A stretch of DNA of 64,000 bases from Janibacter indicus (GCF_900176385.1 NZ_FWXN01000010.1:102832-166831), one strand, 5' to 3'; positions 7,644 to 16,084 are shown, numbered from the stretch's first letter. Notes: generated by a model not told the origin, from the sequence alone. Made by a program: numbers and translations.

Positions 7644-8041
7644 CCGGCAGCGGCGAACGCGCGCGCGGCTGCCAGGACGCTGGGGCCGACCTGCTCGAGG
7701 TCGCCTTCACGCAGCAGCCGTGCCGGCGCGACGTCGTCGAGCCGCGGGTTCATGCCCTGGAACCATGCCTGGACGACCGCGGCCGAGTCCTTGCCGCGCA
7801 GCAGTGCTGCGATCCGGTAGGCCATCCGCAGTCGGTTGACCACGTCGGTCGACGGCGTGCGCGCGTCGCCGGCGTCGGCCCACTGCCGCACCGCCCGGGT
7901 CTCCTGGACCGAGCCCAGGTAGGCAACCAGCTTGGCGCCGAGCAGGTCACGCAGCCGCTCGACGAGTTCCGGCGTGGCCAGCCGCACCGACTCTTCGTAG
8001 GCGCGCAGGTCGCCGCGGGCGATGGTCGACTGAGTGCTCAT
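7640..8041 (-). CDS. Xre/MbcA/ParS-type antitoxin (DUF2384)
   Basis: This 133-aa protein has an N-terminal helix-turn-helix-like region (about 25-75) and a C-terminal DUF2384 toxin-binding part ('MAYRIAALLRGKDSA', 'WFQGMNPRLDDVAPARLL'). The phrase 'NPRLDDVAPARLL' is diagnostic of RES-partner antitoxins. The protein should bind and block the RES toxin and repress its own promoter. The upstream DNA holds paired 9-bp repeats and a short palindrome that are good candidates for the operator. Gene order is antitoxin then toxin with a four-base overlap. Confidence 0.85.
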   Translation of the reverse strand: MSTQSTIARGDLRAYEESVRLATPELVERLRDLLGAKLVAYLGSVQETRAVRQWADAGDARTPSTDVVNRLRMAYRIAALLRGKDSAAVVQAWFQGMNPRLDDVAPARLLREGDLEQVGPSVLAAARAFAAAG

Positions 8042-8093
8042 ACCTGCAGTGTGCCACGCGCCGCAGTCGAATCCAATACCTAATCCCGCATCG

Positions 8094-8134
8094 AATCACA
8101 CCTTAAATCACACCGCCGATAACATAGATTATGT
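8094..8134. promoter_or_regulatory. Repeats and palindrome upstream of the toxin-antitoxin operon
   Basis: This AT-rich patch holds two direct copies of AATCACACC (8094-8102 and 8106-8114, 12 bases apart) and the inverted repeat ACATA-GAT-TATGT (8122-8134). It lies directly upstream of the antitoxin gene in otherwise GC-rich DNA, so it is a likely promoter plus autoregulatory operator. The helical period of about 12 bases suits side-by-side Xre dimers. Binding is inferred. Confidence 0.45.
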
Positions 8135-8138
8135 CAGT

Positions 8139-9212
8139 TCAGTCGGAGCTGCTCGAGTGGCCCTGGCCCCCACGACAGTCAGCGCCCAGCTCGTGCCGGA
8201 TGCGCCGCAGGTCCTCCATGAGCGAACCCACGAGCACCCACCGCATCCCCTGCGGTGCACTCGTGTCGAGCGGCTCGGTCAGCGCGGGCTGGGTGTCGTC
8301 CAGCGCGTCCGGCGACGTCAGCGGCACGGCCAGGCGCAGCTTCAGCCGGGTGTCGTGCGCCGCCCGCCGCAGCTCCTCGGAGATGCCGACGACCAGGGGT
8401 TCCTCCCGGACGCCCTCGTCGTAGTGGTCGACGTAGGCCCGGGTCATCCCCCGCACCTGGGTACCGACCTTGTTGAGCATGTCGAGCGTGTCGCGCAGCG
8501 CCCCGAGCTCTCCGCGGTAGCGAGCGGCGCGCGGGTTGAGCAGCAGCGAGTCCTCCGCCGCGTCGATGGCCTCCGTCGCCTCGTCGCGAAGGGGGTGCAG
8601 CCGCCGGGCGTCGTGGAGCAGCAGCAGGCGGCCGGGTCGGGTCTTGCGGGAGACGAGCGCATCGGCCAGGCGTTCGAGGGCTTCTGCCGTCTCCTCCCCC
8701 AGCAGGTCGAGCGCCGTACGAGCCGGCGCCAGGGCGACGGGCGGGACGAGAGCCAAGTGCACGACGATGCCGATGACGGCGCCGATCATCGTCTCGACGA
8801 TGCGGATCGTGGCGTAGTCCGGTGTCGATGCTCCGAGGGTGAGCACGAGCAGTGCGGTGATCGCGATCTGGATCCCCGATCCGCTCGTCAGCCGCAGCGC
8901 CCACGACAGCACGAGTGCCGCGCTCACCGCGAGCAGCACCACCCACGACGACGTCCCGAGCACGACCCCCATGCCGGTCGCCAGGAAGACCCCGGCCACC
9001 ACGCCGACGCTGCGCTCGACCCCCTTCGTCAGGGACTGGTTGAGACTCGGCTGGACGACGAGCATCGCGGCGATCGCGCCGAAGACCGGCGGCGGACCGT
9101 CGGTGATCAGCAGGTCGCAGACGATCCAGGCGACGATGGTCGCCAGGGCGGTCTTGGCGACCTGCAGGAGTGGGTCGCGTGCGGAGGCGCGCACGGCCGC
9201 GGTCAGGCGCAT
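8139..9212 (-). CDS. FUSC / aromatic acid exporter family membrane protein
   Basis: This 357-aa protein has a membrane half (about 15-155) with several hydrophobic helices (ALATIVAWIVCDLLI, SVGVVAGVFLATGMGVVLG, MIGAVIGIVVHLALV) and a long soluble helical half. That is the layout of the ArAE/FUSC exporters, which expel aromatic acids or other small molecules. The motif 'FGAIAAMLVVQPSLNQSL' is typical. It is single on its strand, next to the accessory island; from here rightward the backbone 7-mer becomes frequent. The substrate cannot be told. Confidence 0.75.
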   Translation of the reverse strand: MRLTAAVRASARDPLLQVAKTALATIVAWIVCDLLITDGPPPVFGAIAAMLVVQPSLNQSLTKGVERSVGVVAGVFLATGMGVVLGTSSWVVLLAVSAALVLSWALRLTSGSGIQIAITALLVLTLGASTPDYATIRIVETMIGAVIGIVVHLALVPPVALAPARTALDLLGEETAEALERLADALVSRKTRPGRLLLLHDARRLHPLRDEATEAIDAAEDSLLLNPRAARYRGELGALRDTLDMLNKVGTQVRGMTRAYVDHYDEGVREEPLVVGISEELRRAAHDTRLKLRLAVPLTSPDALDDTQPALTEPLDTSAPQGMRWVLVGSLMEDLRRIRHELGADCRGGQGHSSSSD

Positions 9213-9239
9213 GGCCTCACCGTAGGCGGTCGGTGCGGG

Positions 9240-9626
9240 TCATCCGCGCTTGGCCACGAGCTCGACGAGAGCGCCGGCCGGGTCCAGCACCACGGCATTG
9301 CGGTTGTCGTTGCCGGTGTCGTGCGGCTCGGTGTGGCCGACGACGCCTCGGGACGTGAGGTCCCGGTAGGTCGCGTCGACGTCGTCCACCCAGAAGACGA
9401 GGTTCATCGCCGGGCTGCCGACCTGTGCCTCGAGACCGTGCACCCGTCGTGCCGCCTCGGCGCTGCTGATCGCGAGGACGAAGCCGCCCGCGGCGAGCTC
9501 CACGTGCTCGGGCACGCCCTCGGTCGGTGTGCGGAAGGTCTCCGTGAGCCCCAGGCGCCCGACGTAGAACTCGAGCGCCTCGAGGACGTCGTGGGTGAAG
9601 ACGTTGACGAGGCCCGAGGTGATCAC
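9240..9626 (-). CDS. VOC-superfamily (glyoxalase/dioxygenase fold) protein
   Basis: This 128-aa protein has two VOC beta-alpha-beta-beta-beta modules: 'EALEFYVGRLGLTETF' near the start and 'DVDATYRDLTSRGV...LDPAGALVELV' near the end. The final Glu in 'LVELV' sits at a usual metal-ligand position. VOC proteins bind metal and act as lyases, dioxygenases or resistance proteins; the actual reaction cannot be told. A decayed second VOC fragment lies just upstream on the same strand, so the pair may have arisen by duplication or from a two-gene locus. Confidence 0.75.
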   Translation of the reverse strand: MITSGLVNVFTHDVLEALEFYVGRLGLTETFRTPTEGVPEHVELAAGGFVLAISSAEAARRVHGLEAQVGSPAMNLVFWVDDVDATYRDLTSRGVVGHTEPHDTGNDNRNAVVLDPAGALVELVAKRG

Positions 9627-9651
9627 GAGTTCACGCTAGCGCCGCGCGCGC

Positions 9652-9900
9652 TCAGCGCGTCGTCGGGGCGATGGAGAACTCGTTGCCCTCGGGACCGGCG
9701 AGCACGACGCACCCCTCCTCCGGGAGCTGCCCGACGTCGACATGCGAGGCGCCCAGCACCAGTGCCCGCGCCACGGTCGAGTCCTGTTCTGCCGCAGTCG
9801 CTCTCGTGAGATCGAAGTGGGCTCTGCCCAGGCCTCGACGCACGTCGGACCGTCGACGGAAGTGGATGGGGAGGTCCCTCGGGTCGTCCGGGACAACGGA
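9652..9900 (-). pseudogene. Truncated VOC-family fragment
   Basis: The frame reads 'DDPRDLPIHFRRRSDVRRG', 'RAHFDLTRATAAEQ', 'ARALVLGASHVDVGQLPEE' and 'VVLAGPEGNEFSIAP', the C-terminal module of a glyoxalase-like protein. The frame is open upstream but runs into the AsnC-type gene without a plausible start or N-terminal module. A GTG at 9843 would give only about 63 residues. The first half of a VOC protein is therefore missing, and I read this as a 5'-deleted remnant rather than a working gene. Confidence 0.55.
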
Positions 9901-9911
9901 CTGTCGGTTGC

Positions 9912-10391
9912 CTACTCGAGCCCGGCAAGTCCCCCGGGATCGATCTCGAGGTCGTGCAGCACCATCCGGGACCTGATCGCCACGACGCCGTGGTCGGCGC
10001 GCAGGCGGTCGACGATCGACTCGAACTCCTCGGCGTCCCGGCAGGCCAGGCGCAGCTCGTAGTCGTAGTCGCCGGTCAGGCGCGACCCCGCGACGATCTG
10101 CGGGATGGCCGACAGGCTGGCGGCGAAGTCGCGCCGCACCGTCGACTCCCTCAGGCGCACCTCGCTGACCATGGTCAGCGGCCGCCCCAGCGCAGAGGCG
10201 TCGACCTCCGCCCGGTAGCCGCGGATCACGCCCGACGAGCGCAGCTGCCGCACGCGCTCGGCGACCGAGCTCGCCGACAGACGCACCTCGCGGGAGAGCT
10301 CCTGGTAGGTCGCGCGTCCGTCGCGCACGAGATGCCCGAGGATCTTTCGATCGAGGCGATCAAGACTACTCACCGTGACATCATCGCCCAT
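9912..10391 (-). CDS. Lrp/AsnC-family transcription regulator
   Basis: This 159-aa protein has an N-terminal winged helix ('LDRKILGHLVRDGRATYQEL', 'SASSVAERVRQLRSSGVI') and a C-terminal RAM/AsnC ligand-binding domain with the typical 'GDYDYELRLACRD' strand. Such proteins sense amino acids or related metabolites and control nearby transport or metabolism genes. It is divergent from a membrane-protein gene across about 95 bases, so that gene is a natural target. The short intergenic region must hold both promoters. Confidence 0.85.
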   Translation of the reverse strand: MGDDVTVSSLDRLDRKILGHLVRDGRATYQELSREVRLSASSVAERVRQLRSSGVIRGYRAEVDASALGRPLTMVSEVRLRESTVRRDFAASLSAIPQIVAGSRLTGDYDYELRLACRDAEEFESIVDRLRADHGVVAIRSRMVLHDLEIDPGGLAGLE

Positions 10392-10485
10392 CCTTGGATC
10401 TCGCCGCGATCATCATGGATGAATCGTCGTCAGCGTGCTGCAATCCGTGCCATCCTCGGTCACCCCGGGACGAGGGTGGTGTCAC

Positions 10486-11253
10486 GTGGAAACCATCGCG
10501 CTCCGTCTGCTTCTCCCGCCCCTCGTCATCGCCGTCGCGAGCCTCGCGCAAGGCCGGCTCGGTGATCGCCTCGGGGGCCTCGTCGTCGGGCTCCCCCTCA
10601 CCTCCGGCACCTTCCTGTGCCTGCTCCACCTGTCGCACGGTCCGGAGGCACTCGCCCACGGCGCCCTCGGCATGCTCGGGGGCCAGGTCGCGGTCGTCGC
10701 CATGTGCGTCACCTTTGCGACCGCGGCCCCACGCCACTCCCCCGCCATCGCCCTCGCCATGGCCCTCGTCGCCTGGGTCGTCGGCATCGCCCTCGTGCGC
10801 ACGTTCACGCAGGGAGTCCTCGTGACGGCCGCACTCCACGCGCTCGTGGCCCTGGCAGCGCTGGCCTGGTGGCCTCGTGCCGAGGCGGTCGCGATGGCCC
10901 GGCCCGGGCGGAGTGCACGGCACGACCTCGTCGTCCGCGTCGCGATCGGCTCCGCTCTCGTCATCGCGCTGACCGCGGCCGTCGAGACCCTGGGCTCGGG
11001 TCTCGCCGGGACGCTGGCGGCGGCCCCCCTCGTCGCGCTCGTGCTCTCGCCGTCCACCCACGCGCAGCGCGGGGCGCAGGCCGTGCAGGACCTCCTGGGC
11101 GGGGTGGTCCGGGGCTCGCTCGGGGCGGCCGCCTTCGGTCTCGTCGTGGCCTGCACCGCTGGCCATCTCGGGGGGCTGGCCCTCGTCGTGGCGACAGCGG
11201 TCTGTCTCGCCACGGTCGCGCTCGTCGGTCGTGTCGATAGCCTGCGGCCATGA
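10486..11253 (+). CDS. Multi-pass membrane protein, AsnC-linked, function unknown
   Basis: This 255-aa protein is mostly hydrophobic, with seven to eight predicted membrane helices (LLLPPLVIAVASLAQG, LGMLGGQVAVVAMCVTFA, IALAMALVAWVVGIALV and others). I chose the GTG at 10486, whose product begins 'METIALRLLL'; an upstream start at 10435 would add a non-hydrophobic leader. It contains no ABC, MFS or channel signature that I recognise. It is divergent from the AsnC regulator and coupled by ATGA to the ketopantoate reductase gene. A small-molecule exporter is a reasonable guess. Confidence 0.6.
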   Translation: METIALRLLLPPLVIAVASLAQGRLGDRLGGLVVGLPLTSGTFLCLLHLSHGPEALAHGALGMLGGQVAVVAMCVTFATAAPRHSPAIALAMALVAWVVGIALVRTFTQGVLVTAALHALVALAALAWWPRAEAVAMARPGRSARHDLVVRVAIGSALVIALTAAVETLGSGLAGTLAAAPLVALVLSPSTHAQRGAQAVQDLLGGVVRGSLGAAAFGLVVACTAGHLGGLALVVATAVCLATVALVGRVDSLRP

Positions 11254-12164
11254 GCCAGCCCGTCGAGTCCGTCGCAGTCGTCGGTGCAGGAGCCATGGGG
11301 GCCATGTACGCGGCCCACTTCGTCGACGGGGGTCTGCGCACCTCACTCGTCGCCTCGGGCGAGCGGGCCCGACGACTGCGGGCCGACGGCCTGTCCGTCA
11401 ACGGCGCTCCCCTGCCGGCCGGCGTGCTCGACCCCGGCGCCGATCCTTCCAAGCCGGTCGACCTCGTGCTCGTGGCGGTCAAGCACCACGACCTGCCGGC
11501 CGCGATGGCCGACGTCGCCCCCTTCGTCGGCACGGAGACGACCCTCGTGTCCGTGCTCAACGGGCTGGACAGCGAGGAGGTCATCGCCGAGCGGTTCGGG
11601 CCGCAGGGCGTGCTGCTGTGCATCGCCCTCGGCATGGCGGCAGGCCGCGAAGGGCGTGAGGTCACCTACCTTTCCCCCGGCCAGCTGACCCTCGGCACGG
11701 CCCCCGGCCTCGCGGACCCGAGCCGCGTGCATCGGGTCGCCGAGGCCCTCGACCGCGCAGGTCTGCGCTGGGAGACGCCGCAGGACATGTGCCACGAGAT
11801 GTGGTGGAAGTTCATGGTCAACACCTGCATCAACCAGGCCTCCGCGGTGCTGCGCAGGCCCTACGCGGACTTCACCGTCGAGAGTCCGGCCCGCTCGCTC
11901 ATGCTCGCGCTGCGCGACGAGGTCATCGCCGTCTCCGGGCCCGAGGGGGTGCCGCTGGGCGAGGCCGACTGCGAGCGGTGGGAGCAGGTGCTCGCCGGGC
12001 TGCCCGGCGAGGGGCGCACGTCGATGCTCCAGGACGTCCTCGCCGGGCGACCCACCGAGGTGGCCCTCTTCGCAGATCGCGTCGTCGAGCTCGGCAGGCG
12101 GCACGGGGTGCCCACGCCGCACAACCAGACGATCTCCCGGATCCTGCACGACTCGACGGCCTGA
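11250..12164 (+). CDS. panE: 2-dehydropantoate 2-reductase (ketopantoate reductase)
   Basis: This 304-aa protein begins with a Rossmann NADP-binding loop ('SVAVVGAGAMGAMYAAHF', GxGxxG). It also has the family signatures 'LVLVAVKHHDL', 'LNGLDSEE' and the C-terminal ApbA/PanE domain, 'WWKFMVNTCINQASAVL', containing the catalytic Lys and the substrate-binding Asn. It reduces ketopantoate to pantoate for pantothenate and CoA synthesis. Paralogues with other substrates are common, so the exact substrate is probable but not certain. Its ATG overlaps the stop of the membrane-protein gene before it. Confidence 0.8.
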   Translation: MSQPVESVAVVGAGAMGAMYAAHFVDGGLRTSLVASGERARRLRADGLSVNGAPLPAGVLDPGADPSKPVDLVLVAVKHHDLPAAMADVAPFVGTETTLVSVLNGLDSEEVIAERFGPQGVLLCIALGMAAGREGREVTYLSPGQLTLGTAPGLADPSRVHRVAEALDRAGLRWETPQDMCHEMWWKFMVNTCINQASAVLRRPYADFTVESPARSLMLALRDEVIAVSGPEGVPLGEADCERWEQVLAGLPGEGRTSMLQDVLAGRPTEVALFADRVVELGRRHGVPTPHNQTISRILHDSTA

Positions 12165-12176
12165 GACCCTGAGGTC

Positions 12177-12623
12177 ATGAGCGAGCTGCGTGTGCCCCCG
12201 GGGCCCGGGATCCCCGGCGGGCTCGTCGTGCCCGCGGGCGAGCTCACCGAGCAGTTCAGCAGGGCCGGCGGGCCCGGCGGCCAGGGGGTCAACACGACCG
12301 ACTCCCGAGTGCAGCTCTCCCTCGACCTCGCCACGACGAGCGCGCTGACCGACCGTCAGCGCGAGCGGGCGATGGCGCGCCTGTCGACACGTCTCGTGGG
12401 CACCACCCTCACCGTCGACGCGTCGGAGCACCGTGCGCAGCGACGCAACCGCAGCGCTGCACGTGAGCGGATGGGCGCGCTGCTGCGCGAGGCGCTGGCA
12501 CCTCCTCCCCCGTCGCGTCGGGCCACGAAACCGACCCGAGGATCGCAACGCCGGCGCCTTGCCGCCAAGTCGCGCCGCGGAGAGGTCAAGCGGGCGCGAT
12601 CGCGCCCCTCTGGCGACGACTGA
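12177..12623 (+). CDS. arfB: ArfB-type peptidyl-tRNA hydrolase (ribosome rescue)
   Basis: This 148-aa protein has a release-factor catalytic domain with the GGQ motif at 34-36 ('GGPGGQGVNTTDSRVQL') and an Arg/Lys-rich C-terminal tail (RRRLAAKSRRGEVKRARS). ArfB proteins enter stalled ribosomes without a stop codon. The GGQ loop cleaves the peptidyl-tRNA, and the basic tail sits in the empty mRNA channel. Length and layout match the family. It starts 12 bases after panE and is probably in the same transcript. Confidence 0.9.
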   Translation: MSELRVPPGPGIPGGLVVPAGELTEQFSRAGGPGGQGVNTTDSRVQLSLDLATTSALTDRQRERAMARLSTRLVGTTLTVDASEHRAQRRNRSAARERMGALLREALAPPPPSRRATKPTRGSQRRRLAAKSRRGEVKRARSRPSGDD

Positions 12624-12730
12624 CGACACGCTGGGGACACCTTCCGTTTGACAGCGGGCCTCATCGGCTGTGGTGTGGATCACACATGACGCCGCCGCAC
12701 CGGTGGCCCGCTCACGAGGAAGGCCAACGC

Positions 12731-14107
12731 ATGTCCGTCGACACGACCGGACCTGAAGGCGCACCAGCGGTCAACGAGGACTCCGAGCTCAAGCAAGGGG
12801 TCAGCGGTCGCCTCCTCTACTTCTACGTGCTCGGGGACGTCCTCGGATCCGGCATCTACGTCCTCATCGGCCTCGTCGCCGGAGCGGTGGGCGGCGCCTT
12901 CTGGGCCGCCTTCGCCGTCGGGGTGACGGTCGCCACGATCACCGGGCTCGCCTACGCGGAGCTGGTGACGAAGTACCCGCAGGCCGCAGGAGCCGCCCTC
13001 TACGTCAACAAGGCCTTCAAGAACAAGACCCTGACCTTCTTCATCACCTTCTGCATGCTGTCCGCGAGCTATGCGGCGGCCGGCTCGCTCGCGACCGGGT
13101 TCGCCCAGTACTTCGGCGAGGTGTGGGAGGCGGCTCCGGCGCTCGTCGTGGCCCTGGCCTTCATCGTCGCGCTGGCGATCATCAACTTCATCGGCATCAC
13201 CGAGTCGGTCGTCGCCAACATGATCATGACCTTCGTCGAGGTCACCGGCCTGATCATCGTGCTCGTCATCGGGGTCGTCGCGACCGCCCAGGGCAAGGTC
13301 GAGTTCGGGCGGATCACCGAGTTTTCGACCGATAGCAACCCTGCCCTCGGCCTGCTCGCGGGCGTGGCCCTTGCCTTCTTCGCGATGACGGGCTTCGAAA
13401 ACGCGGCCAACCTCGCCGAGGAGACGCGCAACCCTCGCCGCGACTTCCCCCGAGCGCTCATCGGAGGCATGGCGACCGCCGGCGTCCTCTACGTCCTCAT
13501 CGCCGTCACCGCCGCGGTCACCGTCCCCATCCAGCAGCTCGCCGAGTCCGACGCCGCGCTGCTCGAGGTCGTCAAGACGGGGATCCTGCCGCTCTCCGTC
13601 GCCGTGCTGACGATCATCTTCGCGATCATCGCGATGGTCGCGATCACCAACACCTGCCTCGTCTGCCTCGTGACGGAGTCCCGCATCCTCTACGGCATGG
13701 CGCGCGAGGACGTCGTCCCCGCCCCCTTCGCCAAGGTGAGCAGCCGACAGGTGCCGTGGCTGGCGATCCTCTTCTCCGTCGTCGTCATCGCCGCGCTGCT
13801 CGTCTCCGGAGCCGACTTGGCCCAGCTGGCCAATGTCACGGTCGTCTTCACGCTGCTGATCTACGCCCTCGTCATCGTCTCGGCGGTCAAGCTCGATCGT
13901 CATGACCGCACCGACGAGACCTTCAGAGCGCCCCGGGCACTCCTCGCGATGGGTGTCGTCGCCAACTTCCTCATCCTCGGCTACGTCATCTACGACGACC
14001 CCGGGTCGCTCCTGTACTGCGCGGCGCTGCTCGGCGTCGGCGTCGTCCTCTTCATCGCCGAGCGGCTGCTCGGCGGCGGCACCCCCACCACCGATCTGGA
14101 GAGCTGA
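12731..14107 (+). CDS. APC-superfamily amino acid/polyamine permease
   Basis: This 458-aa protein has about 12 membrane helices and the APC signature 'GDVLGSGIYVLIGLVAGAVG' near the N-terminus. I chose the ATG at 12731 because a good ribosome-binding site (GAGGAAGG) precedes it; an earlier ATG at 12686 lacks one. A consensus -35 TTGACA lies at 12648-12653, with a weak -10 about 17 bases later. It is likely a proton-coupled amino acid or related amine transporter. A universal-stress-protein gene follows by one base, a frequent pairing in which the stress protein modulates the transporter. Confidence 0.85.
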   Translation: MSVDTTGPEGAPAVNEDSELKQGVSGRLLYFYVLGDVLGSGIYVLIGLVAGAVGGAFWAAFAVGVTVATITGLAYAELVTKYPQAAGAALYVNKAFKNKTLTFFITFCMLSASYAAAGSLATGFAQYFGEVWEAAPALVVALAFIVALAIINFIGITESVVANMIMTFVEVTGLIIVLVIGVVATAQGKVEFGRITEFSTDSNPALGLLAGVALAFFAMTGFENAANLAEETRNPRRDFPRALIGGMATAGVLYVLIAVTAAVTVPIQQLAESDAALLEVVKTGILPLSVAVLTIIFAIIAMVAITNTCLVCLVTESRILYGMAREDVVPAPFAKVSSRQVPWLAILFSVVVIAALLVSGADLAQLANVTVVFTLLIYALVIVSAVKLDRHDRTDETFRAPRALLAMGVVANFLILGYVIYDDPGSLLYCAALLGVGVVLFIAERLLGGGTPTTDLES

Positions 14108-14108
14108 C

Positions 14109-14588
14109 ATGCACGTGCTCATCGCCACCGACGGCTCCCGCCAGTCCCTGCGGGCCGCCCGCCACTTCAAGTCCTTCGCGGACCCGGGCAAGGTCGAGCA
14201 GATCCTCGTCCTGGCAGTCACCAGACCCTTGGCGAGTGTCTCCTTCGTCGACGAGATCTCGGCCGACGCCAAGGCCCCCAGGCAGCTCACGGGGAGCTCT
14301 TTCAAGGCGGAGGCTGAGGCAGCGGTCGCGGTCATCGCCGGGGAGTTCGACGACTGGTCGGAGACGACCAGGGTGCGGACCCGGGTGCGCAGCGGCACGC
14401 CCTCCTCCGAGATCATCCGAGCGGCCAAGGTGTCGGGCATCGAGCTGATCGTCGTGGCCAGTGGCAGCCGCGGACTGACCGACAAGGTCTTCATCGGCAG
14501 CACGGCACAGCGGGTGCAGAGCACCGCTCCCTGCCCGGTGCTCGTCGTCCGCCCGGTCCCCCGACAGCGCCGCCGCACCAAGGCGTGA
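14109..14588 (+). CDS. Universal stress protein (UspA fold)
   Basis: This 159-aa single-domain Usp begins 'MHVLIATDGSRQSLRAAR' and has the ATP-binding loop 'SGSRGLTDKVFIGSTAQRV' and a final strand 'CPVLVVRPV'. ATP-binding Usps modulate metabolism and transport during stress or starvation. The start lies one base after the permease stop, so the two are surely cotranscribed. The C-terminus ends with a short basic tail. Confidence 0.85.
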   Translation: MHVLIATDGSRQSLRAARHFKSFADPGKVEQILVLAVTRPLASVSFVDEISADAKAPRQLTGSSFKAEAEAAVAVIAGEFDDWSETTRVRTRVRSGTPSSEIIRAAKVSGIELIVVASGSRGLTDKVFIGSTAQRVQSTAPCPVLVVRPVPRQRRRTKA

Positions 14589-14639
14589 ATTCGGCTGGGG
14601 CACCGGTCGCTACTCGACGTGACGGGTGCCCCAGCCCTC

Positions 14640-15118
14640 GCTCCGGCCCCGAAGGTCGTCACGAGGACCGACCCGCTCGTCGGCGTCTTCCCTCCGAGCA
14701 ACCCGGTGACCCGACCAGAGCCGTTGCGCACGGTCAGGTCCGGGCCGAAGGAGTGCTCACCGCCGGGGTCGGCGGCGTAGAAGCGCAGCGTGCTCTTCAG
14801 GGTGCGCGCCTTGCCCGAGCGCGCGGCGAAGGTCCCGCTCATGTTGGCCGAGCGACCCGTGCTCGAGACGTGGGCCGACGAGGCGGAGTTGCGCATCGGG
14901 GTCGTCGCCGCCAGCTCGCACCCGGCCGGGGCGGAACCCGTCGGGGGCACGGTGACCCCGCTGGCGCAGCGGAAGGACTCGACGTTGACGTAGTTCTGCT
15001 GGTTCTTGCCGAAGTCGGCGGTGGTGCCGCGCTTCATCAGCACGGACACCCGGTGGGTGGTGCCCGGGAAGCCGGCGAAGGCCCCGTCGTAGATGCCGAC
15101 GTAGGTGACGGTCGACAT
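14640..15118 (-). CDS. Beta-rich hypothetical protein, 3' end uncertain
   Basis: The ATG at 15118 opens 'MSTVTYVGIYDGAFAGFPGT' and then reads as a coherent beta-rich, Gly/Ser/Thr-rich protein with one Cys pair ('SFRCASGV', 'AGCELAAT'), as in secreted or surface proteins. No signal peptide is visible, so the true N-terminus may lie further up in another frame. The frame has no stop after about 14640 and runs on antisense through the stress-protein and permease genes to 12680. A stop in a neighbouring frame is at 14611-14613 ('EGWGTRHVE'). A frameshift or sequencing error near either end is therefore likely, and the 3' end given is approximate. Confidence 0.4.
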
Positions 15119-15220
15119 CTGGGGCGGCGGATCCGGCGCCCGATCTCACTCCCCCGGGCCCGTCGTCCGGCTGCAGTATGTCCCCCTTCGCGCTCCTGCA
15201 CCAGAGGGTAGGTTGCGGGC

Positions 15221-16054
15221 ATGGACGACCCCGGCAGCTCGACCCGCATCGCCGTCCTCATCGACTGCGACAACGTCTCCGCCAAGCACACTGCCGCGGT
15301 GCTCGAGGAGCTTGCGAAGTACGGCACCCCGACCGTCAAGCGGGCCTACGGCGACTGGACGACCTCGCAGCTCGGCGGGTGGAAGCCTGAGCTGCACCGC
15401 AATGCCATCCAGCCGGTCCAGCAGTTCGCCTACACCGTCGGCAAGAACTCCACCGACAGCGCGCTGATCATCGACGCGATGGACCTGCTGTGGCAGGGCA
15501 ATGTCGAGGCCTTCGCGCTCGTCTCGTCCGACTCGGACTTCACCCGGCTGGCGACGCGACTGCGCGAGTCAGGCAAGCGGGTCTACGGACTCGGTCTGCG
15601 CAAGACCCCGGAGTCGTTGCGGCGTGCGGTCGACCAGTTCATCTTCCTCGAGCTGCTGCAGGAGCAGGCCCGTGACGACGACTCCGGCCAGGACGAAGGG
15701 AGGTCCCCCTCCCCTGCCGAGGACGGCGGCGAGCCCGAGACGACGATCAACCTCCAGTCCGCGCTGACCAAGGCGATCAACGCGACCTCGGGCGACGACG
15801 GCTGGAGCGCGCTCGCACTCGTCGGTCAGCACCTCAGCCGGGCGCACGCCGACTTCGACCCACGGACCTTCGGCCACCAGAAGCTCTCCAGCCTCGTCGA
15901 GGAGCAGCCCTACCTCGAGACCCGCGCCGAGGGCTCCCAGCGGCAGGTGCGTCTGCGCACCCGCGCCCGCAAGACCGGTCCCGCCAGCCGGTCGGCGAAG
16001 AAGGCGACGGCCACGAAGACCACCTCGGGCAGGTCGGCGGCGTCCACCGACTGA
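15221..16054 (+). CDS. NYN-domain ribonuclease-like protein with OST-HTH/LOTUS domain
   Basis: This is a 277-aa protein. Residues 8-145 are a PIN-like NYN domain: 'AVLIDCDNVSA' (D15, D17), 'KRAYGDWT', 'NSTDSALIIDAMDLL' and 'ALVSSDSDFTRLATRLRE', carrying the acidic metal-binding residues. An acidic linker follows, then an OST-HTH/LOTUS domain (about 180-240, 'FDPRTFGHQKLSSLVE') and a Lys/Ala-rich tail. NYN domains cut RNA, and LOTUS domains bind RNA or RNA helicases. It is alone on its strand between an uncertain gene and the M15 peptidase gene. Confidence 0.85.
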   Translation: MDDPGSSTRIAVLIDCDNVSAKHTAAVLEELAKYGTPTVKRAYGDWTTSQLGGWKPELHRNAIQPVQQFAYTVGKNSTDSALIIDAMDLLWQGNVEAFALVSSDSDFTRLATRLRESGKRVYGLGLRKTPESLRRAVDQFIFLELLQEQARDDDSGQDEGRSPSPAEDGGEPETTINLQSALTKAINATSGDDGWSALALVGQHLSRAHADFDPRTFGHQKLSSLVEEQPYLETRAEGSQRQVRLRTRARKTGPASRSAKKATATKTTSGRSAASTD

Positions 16055-16084
16055 CCGCGAGCCGGCTCGACGAGGCCGCGGTCA
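16052..16084. terminator. Possible terminator after the NYN gene
   Basis: An 8-bp inverted repeat, TGACCGCG...CGCGGTCA, starts inside the NYN stop codon and encloses a second small stem (AGCC/GGCT). There is no U-run. It fits a GC-rich actinobacterial terminator between this gene and the next. Confidence 0.35.

Noticed and set aside
12680..14640. Continuation of the minus-strand frame through the permease and stress-protein genes.
   Set aside because: The sequence there is repetitive D/E/G/R shadow of well-supported genes; only the first part (to about 14640) looks like protein.
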